Source: Aeromicrobium erythreum
GTDB lineage: Bacteria; Actinomycetota; Actinomycetes; Propionibacteriales; Nocardioidaceae
Direction of reading: 5' to 3'
Length of the DNA: 64,000 nt
Assembly: GCF_001509405.1 (NCBI RefSeq)
Contig: NZ_CP011502.1
Span: forward strand, 124,001 to 188,000
Part shown: positions 57,789 to 64,000 of the stretch, piece after piece
Position numbering within the stretch: the first letter of the stretch is position 1
Layout: every line of letters starts with the position of its first letter
Notes under the pieces: generated by a model
The model's input: only the letters and a program-made list of their open reading frames with translations
Told to the model about the DNA's origin: nothing
Database searches by the model: none
Translations under genes and position numbers: made by a program

Positions 57789-58346
57789 TCACGCCCTGCC
57801 AGAGGGGGCCGATGCTCCTCCGGATGCGACCTCGACGCCATCCTTCGCCATGCGCAGGATGAGTGCCTGGTTCGTCTTCGATCCGAACTTCACGTGGGTG
57901 AAGGCGGAGTCGACGCTGTCGCTCCACGCGGAGAACACGTTCATGACGTCCTGCAGGTCGATGTCGCCGGCCTTCACCTGGGTCTCGAACTTCCGCAGGA
58001 CATACACGAGGAAGTGACCCGCGATCAGACGCTTCTCGTACCGGGTGCTTTGGTCGAGCGCAGCTCTGGCGAGGTTCAAGACTCCCCAGGCGAAGGCGCC
58101 GAGGAGGGCGGCTCCGGCTGCGATGCGGACGAGCTCGAAGACCAGCATGCGCGCGTCGTAGTCGCTCTCGATGAGGAGCGAAGCTCCTTGACGCGTCGAG
58201 GCCCAGCCATAGAGGGCAGCGATGACGACGAGCAACGCACCGATGGTGCCGACGAGCACCGCGGTGACCTGCATGCGGCGTGCGCGTCGCTCCAACTCCT
58301 CCACCACGTCCTGGAAGTGATCCTGGGCCTGCTCGTCCTCGCGCAT
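57789..58346 (-). CDS. Two-helix membrane protein with cytoplasmic N-terminus, function unknown
   Basis: A 185-residue protein. The N-terminal part (1-30) is charged and helical (DEQAQDHFQDVVEELERRARR), two membrane helices follow (about 30-52 and 72-95), and the C-terminal 90 residues are soluble. TACCCT lies 7 nt before ATG 58346. GC content is a little below that of the neighbours, though codon use still fits. I do not recognise a named family. Confidence 0.6.
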   Translation of the reverse strand: MREDEQAQDHFQDVVEELERRARRMQVTAVLVGTIGALLVVIAALYGWASTRQGASLLIESDYDARMLVFELVRIAAGAALLGAFAWGVLNLARAALDQSTRYEKRLIAGHFLVYVLRKFETQVKAGDIDLQDVMNVFSAWSDSVDSAFTHVKFGSKTNQALILRMAKDGVEVASGGASAPSGRA

Positions 58347-58353
58347 GGTCGGG

Positions 58354-58359
58354 AGGGTA
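58354..58359 (-). promoter_or_regulatory. -10 box TACCCT, leaderless promoter of the 57789-58346 gene
   Basis: On the minus strand TACCCT ends 7 nt before ATG 58346. Confidence 0.5.
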
Positions 58360-58444
58360 GATCGCCGGCGACGTCTCCGGGGAAGATCGCGACGATCGAG
58401 TCCGCCGGCCGGTCGGGCGTGCCACGGGCAGGGACCCCGACGCG

Positions 58445-58479
58445 ACGACGCCCCGCCCGTGACCTGGGCGGGGCGTCGT
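58445..58479 (-). terminator. Strong stem-loop terminator after phoX
   Basis: ACGACGCCCCGCCC pairs perfectly with its complement (58466-58479) over a 7-nt loop, 20 bp beyond the phoX stop. Confidence 0.75.
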
Positions 58480-58498
58480 GCTCGGCGCGGGTGGGAGG

Positions 58499-60616
58499 TC
58501 AGGCGCCGATGTCGCCGCCGTCCTTGCGTCGCACGAGGGCGATGGCCGGGCGGGGCAGGGAGGTGCCGCCGTCGGGCCAGTGGGACGCCGGCGCGTCCGC
58601 GGTCGCGCCGTCCTTCTCGCCCGGGTGCTGGACGCACACCAGGACGCGCTTGCGCTGCACGACCGGGCCGCAGGTCTCCGCACCGAACGGCACCGTGAGG
58701 AACTGGCGGGTCAGGCCGCGGTCGCGACCCTCCACCGCCACGCCGAACAGGCCGTCGTTCGAGCCGAGCGCGTTGCCGTCCGTGGAGATCCACAGGTTGC
58801 CGTGCCGGTCGAACGCGACGTTGTCGGGGCAGGAGATCGGCGAGACCTGCGACTTGTCGTAGCCGCCGAAGTACGTCGACGGGTCGCTCGGGTCGCCGCA
58901 GACGAGCAGCAGGTTCCACTCGAAGCGCGTCGAGGCGCTGTCGTTGCGACGCTCCGTCAGCTCCAGCACGTGGCCGTTCTTGTTGGCCTTGCGCGGGTTG
59001 GCCTCGTCGGGGCCGGCCTTGCCGGACGCGCCGCGGTTGGAGTTGTTCGTGAGCGCGACGTAGACCTTGCCGCTCACGGGGCTCGGCTCGACGTCCTCCG
59101 GGCGGTCCATCTTGGTGGCGCCGACCTGGTCGGCGGCGAGGCGCGTGAACAGGAGCACCTCCTCGGCGGTGAAGCCCTGCACGAACGAGCGGTCGCCGCT
59201 CACGAGCGGGATCCAGGCGCCCGAGCCGTCGAACTCGCCGTCCTTCGGCAGCGTGCCGGAGCCGTCGATCTGCGCCGACGGGGAGTCGCCGGTCAGGCGG
59301 GCGACGTAGAGCGTGCCGTGGTCGAGCAGCGTGTCGTTGTGACGCTTCGCGGCGCGCGAGGTGCCCTTCTTGACCTTGTCGCGCGAGACGAACTTGTAGA
59401 GGTAGTCGAAGCGCTCGTCGTCGCCCATGTACACCGCGACGCGACCGTCCTTCGTGATGCGCGGCTGTGCGGCCTCGTGCTTGAAGCGGCCGAGGGCGGT
59501 GCGCTTGCGCGGCGTCGACGTGGGGTCGTAGGGGTCGATCTCGACGATCCAGCCGAAGCGGTTGACCTCGTTCGGCTCGACGGTCAGGTCGAAGCGCTCG
59601 TCGAACTTCTCCCACTGGCGGGTCGTGGCGTTGCCGGACACGCCGTAGCGGGCGAGGCGCTGCGCCGTCGTCGGGTCGCTGACCTGCGCGGCGTTGGCGA
59701 AGTACTGGTTGAAGTTCTCCTCCGCCGTCAGCCACGTGCCCCACGGGGTGGTTCCGCCCGAGCAGTTGTTGAGCGTGCCCAGCACCGTGCGACCCTTCGG
59801 GTCGGCCTTCGTGCGCACGAGCGCGTGGCCGGCGACGGGGCCGGTCAGCACGAACCGCGACTGCGTGTGGAAGCGACGGTTGAGGCGGTGCCCGACGACC
59901 GGCTTCAGCGAGCCCGAGCGGGTCTCCTGCACGGTGACGACGGACAGGCCGTGCGCGGCCCAGGACGTCTCGACCTGCTCCTTGGTCGGGTTGGCCGGGT
60001 CGTAGCCGGGGTACATCATCTCCTCGGTCGTGTACTCGTGGTTGGCCACGAGCAGCTGCGTGCCGCGCGCGAGCGGCAGCAGGGCGAGGAAGTCGTTGTT
60101 GAAGCCGAACTGGCGGCGCTGGGCGGCACCGCTCTGGGTGGTCGGCGACCAGCGCGGCGAGTCCTTGAACAGCGGGTCGCCCCAGCGGATGACGACGTCC
60201 TGCGTGTAGCCCTCGGGCACGGTGAGGGCGTCGGCGGTGTTCGGGGCGACGGGCCGGAAGCGCAGACCGAACGGGCCCTTCTTCACGGTCGTCGACGCGG
60301 GACCGCCCTGGGCGGCAGGCAGGCTGACCGGGGCGGCGGCCACCGGCCCGGCGAACGCGGCGGTGGCGGCCGTGGCGGCTCCGATGACGGCACCGGCGCG
60401 CAGCACGCCGCGGCGGCTGGCGACCTGCGCCATGACGTCGGCGAAGGTCTCGTTCGACGACGTGTTGGGCGCGTCGTGCGAGCACGCGTCGCCGCAGCGG
60501 TAGAGGCACGTCATGGCCGCGCGGCCGGACGCACAGGGGGCGGTGGGGGAGCAGCCCTCGACGTCGCCGGCGAGCGGGACGACGGGGAGCAGGGGGCGTT
60601 CGGGCGAGATCGTCAC
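58499..60616 (-). CDS. phoX: PhoX family alkaline phosphatase
   Basis: A 705-residue exported phosphatase that frees phosphate from organic esters. A twin-Arg signal SRRGVLRAG lies near 67-75, preceded by an unusually long N-terminal part rich in cysteine (GCSPTAPCASG, CLYRCGDACSH) that is typical of actinobacterial PhoX-like (DUF839) proteins. Later blocks such as NNCSGGTTPWGTWLTAEENFN and ALTNNSNRG hold conserved calcium- and iron-site residues. It is usually induced by phosphate shortage, but I did not find a clear Pho box. A terminator follows. Confidence 0.87.
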   Translation of the reverse strand: MTISPERPLLPVVPLAGDVEGCSPTAPCASGRAAMTCLYRCGDACSHDAPNTSSNETFADVMAQVASRRGVLRAGAVIGAATAATAAFAGPVAAAPVSLPAAQGGPASTTVKKGPFGLRFRPVAPNTADALTVPEGYTQDVVIRWGDPLFKDSPRWSPTTQSGAAQRRQFGFNNDFLALLPLARGTQLLVANHEYTTEEMMYPGYDPANPTKEQVETSWAAHGLSVVTVQETRSGSLKPVVGHRLNRRFHTQSRFVLTGPVAGHALVRTKADPKGRTVLGTLNNCSGGTTPWGTWLTAEENFNQYFANAAQVSDPTTAQRLARYGVSGNATTRQWEKFDERFDLTVEPNEVNRFGWIVEIDPYDPTSTPRKRTALGRFKHEAAQPRITKDGRVAVYMGDDERFDYLYKFVSRDKVKKGTSRAAKRHNDTLLDHGTLYVARLTGDSPSAQIDGSGTLPKDGEFDGSGAWIPLVSGDRSFVQGFTAEEVLLFTRLAADQVGATKMDRPEDVEPSPVSGKVYVALTNNSNRGASGKAGPDEANPRKANKNGHVLELTERRNDSASTRFEWNLLLVCGDPSDPSTYFGGYDKSQVSPISCPDNVAFDRHGNLWISTDGNALGSNDGLFGVAVEGRDRGLTRQFLTVPFGAETCGPVVQRKRVLVCVQHPGEKDGATADAPASHWPDGGTSLPRPAIALVRRKDGGDIGA

Positions 60617-60757
60617 GAGAAGAGTTCCTCCAGAGCCGGGGGACGTCGGGCCGTCCCCCTCGACGTGCCGACGCTAGGGAAGACGGCCCACGCCGACGTG
60701 GACCTGCGGTGAACACGAGGTGACGGCCTGCTCGGCGGACGGGTGGACCGGGCGGAC

Positions 60758-60763
60758 TACCCT
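60758..60763 (+). promoter_or_regulatory. -10 box TACCCT, leaderless promoter of map
   Basis: TACCCT ends 7 nt before ATG 60771. Confidence 0.55.
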
Positions 60764-60770
60764 CGGCGGC

Positions 60771-61541
60771 ATGGCCATCGAGCTCCGCACCCCCGCCCAG
60801 GTCGACGAGATGCGCGCCGCCGGACAGTTCGTCGGCGAGGTCCTGACCGCGCTCGTCGACGCTGCCGACGTCGGGGTCGACCTGCTCGACCTCGACGCGC
60901 TCGCGCACCGCATGATCCGCGAGCGCGGTGCGGAGTCCTGCTACATCGACTACGCGCCCTCCTTCGGGCGCGGGCCCTTCGGCAAGGTGCTGTGCACGTC
61001 GGTCAACGACGCCGTCCTGCACGGCCTGCCGCACCGCTACCGGCTGAAGGACGGCGACCTCGTCAGCTTCGACTTCGCCTGCTCGGTCGACGGCTGGGTC
61101 GGCGACTCCGCCGTCAGCATCGTGGTGGGCACGCCGCGCGAGGAGGACCTCGCCCTCATCGCCGCCACCGAGGAGGCGCTCGCGGCCGGGATCGACGCGG
61201 CGCGCGCCGGCAACCGGCTCGGCGACATCAGCGCCGCGATCGGCGGGGTCGCGCGGTCGCACGGCCTGCTGGTCAACACCCAGTTCGGCGGCCACAGCGT
61301 CGGGCGCACCATGCACGGCGACCTGCACCTGCCGAACGACGGCCGGCCCGGCCGCGGCGTCCGCCTCGACCCGGGCCTGGTCGTCGCCATCGAGCCGTGG
61401 TTCCTGCAGTCGACCGACGAGATCGTCATGGACCCCGACGGCTGGACGATCCGCAGCGCCGACGGCTCGCGCGGCGCGCACAGCGAGCACACCATCGCCG
61501 TCACCGACGGCGACCCGGTGATCCTCACCGCTCGCGCCTGA
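60771..61541 (+). CDS. map: Methionine aminopeptidase, type I
   Basis: A 256-residue pita-bread-fold enzyme that removes the first methionine from new proteins. Metal ligands are visible in the DFACSVDGWVGDSAV block (two Asp), GGHSVGR (His), AIEPW (Glu) and the final SEHTIAV (Glu). It is likely a second, stand-alone copy, because the main map gene of actinobacteria usually lies with ribosomal-protein or secY genes, which are not here. The ATG is set by TACCCT 7 nt upstream. Confidence 0.9.
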   Translation: MAIELRTPAQVDEMRAAGQFVGEVLTALVDAADVGVDLLDLDALAHRMIRERGAESCYIDYAPSFGRGPFGKVLCTSVNDAVLHGLPHRYRLKDGDLVSFDFACSVDGWVGDSAVSIVVGTPREEDLALIAATEEALAAGIDAARAGNRLGDISAAIGGVARSHGLLVNTQFGGHSVGRTMHGDLHLPNDGRPGRGVRLDPGLVVAIEPWFLQSTDEIVMDPDGWTIRSADGSRGAHSEHTIAVTDGDPVILTARA

Positions 61542-61676
61542 CCCCGGGGGCTCTTCCCCAGGGGCGAGGACCCGCCGGCCACCCTGACCGAAAGCCCCTC
61601 GGTCCCGGGACTTTCGGCCTACGGTGGGTCCGGGAGCGCCGACCGGTGGCGGTCGGTGAGGGAGTGGAGGTCGGCG

Positions 61677-64000
61677 ATGCGTCGTCGTGCATCGGTGGTC
61701 GTCGGCGTGCTCGTGGGCGCGGTCCTCGTGACGGTGCCGTCGGCGGCGCAGGCGGCCGAGCCGACGGTGCGCACGTCGGGGGACGACGTCACCTACACCG
61801 ACCCGACGCTCGCGGGCGCCGAGACCACGCGGGTCCGCGGCGTGCTGCGCGAGGTCGTGAGCGAGCCCGCAGCACCGGTCTCGCCCGGCGGCGACCCGCA
61901 CGCCGGCCACGACCACACCGGCGGCCAGCCGCTCCTCGTGCTCGCCGACGGCACGCACGTGCCGGTCGACCTCGACCTCGACGCCCCCGACGTCGTCGGG
62001 TCGCCCGTGGTGGCCGAGCTCGTCGACGGACCGGTGCTCGACGCCGCGCTCGACGGGACCCCGACCGAGCCCGTGCAGGTGCGCACCGCGCAGGTGGACA
62101 CGGCCGAGGCAGCCGCCGCGCGGGCACCGCACCGGGTCTACGTGGCCGTGGTCGGCAACAGCGGCGCGTCCGTCGACTCCGACGCGACCATCCAGGCGCG
62201 CGTCGACGGCGGCACGCGTTGGTGGAGCGAGGAGTCCGGCACGAGCTTCGGCACGGCCTCGACCGTCCGGTACGACAGCGCGCTCGACGCGACGCAGCGC
62301 TGCGGCTTCGCCAACCCGTGGACGCTGTGGAGCGAGGCCGGCCGCCAGTTCCCCGACGGCACGTTCGACCAGCCCGGCAACCACCTGCTGGTCGTCGTCG
62401 ACGACACGTGCAACGGCGTCGGTGTCGGCACGGTGGGGCGTGGCATGGACGACGGCGGGTCGTCGACGCAGAAGGAGTCGGCGTCGATCTTCACGGCCAC
62501 GTTCGCGCACGAGGTCGGGCACAACCTCGGCCTCAACCACGCCAACCTCGACAGCCAGGACGGCCAGGGCGGCGAGTACTGGGACCTCTACAGCCCGATG
62601 GGTCTCGCGATCAGCTCCGGCCAGAGCCTCGACCCGCCGGCACTCGACACCGAGTACCGCGCGCAGCTCGGCATCCTCGACACCGGCGAGGTCGAGCTCG
62701 TCGGGGCCGGGACGTCCGTCACCCGCACCCTGTCAGCGCGCGGCAGCAGCACCGGGCTGCGCGGCGTCGAGGTGCGGTCCCCGGACGGCACGAGCCACTG
62801 GGTCGAGTACCGGTCGGGAGGCGGCCGCGACGCCCGGAGCTACTACCGGCTCGAGCCGAACGCGTCCGTGAGCGGCACCCGCAAGTACCCCCGGGGCGTC
62901 ACGGTGAGCACCCGCGCGACGGGTTCCTCCGGCAGCACCCTGCTGCGTCCACGCGCCGACGGCACCGTGGCCTACGGGTCGCGCCAGGCGGGCCAGACCT
63001 ACACGGCGGGCGACGTGTCGGTGCGCGTCGACTCGATCAGCGCCGACAGTGCCACCGTCACCGTCACCAACGGTCCGGTGCTCGCCGACCTCTCGGCGTC
63101 GACGCCCGTGGTCGAGGGCACCGCGCGGGTGGGAGCCACCCTGACCGCGCAGCCCGGCACCTGGACGGCTGGCACCACGTTCGCCTACCAGTGGCGGGCG
63201 GGCGGGACGGCGGTCCAGGGTGCGACCGCGTCGACCTTCGTGCCGACGAAGGACCAGCTCGACCGCACGATCACCGTGCAGGTCACCGGCTCGCGCAGCG
63301 GCTACCGCCCGGCGACCCGGGAGTCGGCCGCCACCTCGGCGGTGGCTCCCGGCGTGCTCGACGCGCCGACGCCCACGGTGGAGGGGTCGGCACGGGTCGG
63401 CTCCCCGCTCACGGGACGCGTCGGCTCCTGGACGTCCGGCACGACGCTGACGTACCAGTGGTCCGCCGACGGTGTCGACGTGCCGGGTGCGACGGCGAGC
63501 ACCTTCACCCCCGCCGCGGCGCAGCTGGACGACGCGATCACGCTGACCGTGACCGGCGCCAAGGACGGCTACACGACGACGTCGCGCAGCTCGCAGCCGA
63601 CGGAGCGGGTCGCCGCGGGTGCCACGTCGGCCGGCACCCCCACGGTCACAGGCACGCCGCGGGTCGGGGTACCGCTGGGCGTCGACGTCGGTGCGTGGGC
63701 GCCGGGGACGACCTTCACCTACCAGTGGCTGGCTGACGGGGCGGTGGTCGCGGGAGCCACGGGCCACACGTTCACGCCCGGCCCCATGCAGCAGGGCGCG
63801 CGGGTCACGGTCACCGTCACGGGCGCGCGGCCGGGCTACGACACGGCCTCGGCGACCTCGACCCCGACGGACCGGGTGGCCACCGGCACCCAGGTGGCCG
63901 GGACGCCGACGATCTCGGGCGACCCGGTCGTCGGCCGGTCCCTGCAGGTCGATCCCGGCACGTGGGCGTCCGGCACGATGCTCACGTACCAGTGGGTGGC
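61677..64000 (+). CDS. Secreted metzincin metalloprotease with Ig-like repeats (3' partial)
   Basis: The frame stays open to the last base of the window, 774 codons. ATG 61677 follows GGAGG. Residues 1-27 are a Sec signal peptide ending AQA-AE. The zinc site HEVGHNLGLNH is at 278-288, as in reprolysin/gametolysin-type metzincins; a Met-turn candidate is YSPMGLAI. From about residue 475 at least three repeats of roughly 90 residues follow, each with a GTxxxYQWxxDGxxVxGAT core, an Ig-like fold. The C-terminus may hold more repeats and an anchor. No inhibitory partner is seen. Confidence 0.83.
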   Translation, partial: MRRRASVVVGVLVGAVLVTVPSAAQAAEPTVRTSGDDVTYTDPTLAGAETTRVRGVLREVVSEPAAPVSPGGDPHAGHDHTGGQPLLVLADGTHVPVDLDLDAPDVVGSPVVAELVDGPVLDAALDGTPTEPVQVRTAQVDTAEAAAARAPHRVYVAVVGNSGASVDSDATIQARVDGGTRWWSEESGTSFGTASTVRYDSALDATQRCGFANPWTLWSEAGRQFPDGTFDQPGNHLLVVVDDTCNGVGVGTVGRGMDDGGSSTQKESASIFTATFAHEVGHNLGLNHANLDSQDGQGGEYWDLYSPMGLAISSGQSLDPPALDTEYRAQLGILDTGEVELVGAGTSVTRTLSARGSSTGLRGVEVRSPDGTSHWVEYRSGGGRDARSYYRLEPNASVSGTRKYPRGVTVSTRATGSSGSTLLRPRADGTVAYGSRQAGQTYTAGDVSVRVDSISADSATVTVTNGPVLADLSASTPVVEGTARVGATLTAQPGTWTAGTTFAYQWRAGGTAVQGATASTFVPTKDQLDRTITVQVTGSRSGYRPATRESAATSAVAPGVLDAPTPTVEGSARVGSPLTGRVGSWTSGTTLTYQWSADGVDVPGATASTFTPAAAQLDDAITLTVTGAKDGYTTTSRSSQPTERVAAGATSAGTPTVTGTPRVGVPLGVDVGAWAPGTTFTYQWLADGAVVAGATGHTFTPGPMQQGARVTVTVTGARPGYDTASATSTPTDRVATGTQVAGTPTISGDPVVGRSLQVDPGTWASGTMLTYQWV

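Noticed and set aside
61598-61640. DosR/DevR-like box (GGGACTTTCGGCC) before the metzincin gene
   Set aside because: Only about 12 of 20 consensus positions fit, and no other dormancy gene is near. The partly inverted GAAAGCCCC/GGGACTTTC sequence may be a hairpin.
57789-62540. A 1583-codon open frame on the minus strand
   Set aside because: It crosses PhoX, map and the metzincin in other frames and lacks family features except in its last 185 residues, which are the real small membrane gene. Long antisense frames are expected at this GC content.

Overview
The window is very GC-rich DNA with dense coding, short intergenic gaps and many GTG starts. A FadE5-type acyl-CoA dehydrogenase, an EtfD-type membrane Fe-S protein, a DinB/mycothiol-type enzyme, a GAF-ANTAR regulator and many start codons lying 6-7 nt after a TANNNT -10 box all point to an actinobacterium. 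Gene content and intergenic repeats look most like Nocardioidaceae (Aeromicrobium/Nocardioides-like), which is inference. No prophage, transposase, CRISPR array or rRNA is seen. There is one tRNA and one TPP riboswitch.

Region 1 (1-7.4 kb) is purine and nucleobase scavenging: the end of a xanthine dehydrogenase large subunit, XdhC, a guanine-deaminase-like enzyme and an NMT1-type ABC importer. A GlnR-like array of pentamers at 11-bp spacing lies between xdhC and the deaminase. Region 2 (7.5-13.1 kb) holds an MFS transporter, an SDR, a small metallopeptidase, a DinB-type enzyme, a DoxX protein and a scar where a LysR gene and a divergent EamA exporter have both lost their 5' halves. Region 3 (13.1-18.7 kb) has FadE5, a HAD phosphatase, a 37-residue peptide gene divergent from a LysR regulator, an enoyl-CoA hydratase and an SGNH hydrolase. 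Region 4 (18.7-23.4 kb) is a dimethylamine-type N-demethylase cluster (cupin, DmmA-like, reductase, DUF3445 haem protein) followed by Amt and GlnK, so amine oxidation and ammonium/methylammonium uptake and sensing are linked. A tRNA-Gly(CCC) follows, with repeats of its own 3' end.

Region 5 (23.8-27.9 kb) has MerR/SulP and arsR/acr3/arsC. Region 6 (27.9-34.8 kb) has MTA phosphorylase and a run of sugar-epimerase, glycosyltransferase, DUF2064, methyltransferase and membrane molybdo-oxidoreductase genes, with a frameshifted GT-C-like membrane protein opposite. Region 7 (34.8-39.3 kb) has dcd, psuG, psuK, a metzincin and an MBL hydrolase. Region 8 (39.3-46.8 kb) has EtfD with a 320-residue acidic repeat tail, five copies of a 160-bp palindromic repeat, an MFS transporter, a Nudix-like protein, GPP34 and GAF-ANTAR. 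Region 9 (46.9-58.3 kb) has an ankyrin protein, a large secreted esterase-like protein, a riboswitch-controlled thiamine-type ECF transporter (ykoEDC) and a MaoC/acyl-CoA dehydrogenase/SDR operon. Region 10 (58.4-64 kb) has PhoX, methionine aminopeptidase and a secreted metzincin with Ig-like repeats that runs off the end.

The most notable non-coding signals are a TACC-N4-GGTA operator placed at the predicted +1 of both fadE5 and etfD, which suggests one repressor for beta-oxidation and its electron outlet; a dispersed family of perfect intergenic palindromes; the tRNA-3'-end repeats; the LysR/EamA deletion scar; and widespread leaderless promoters.
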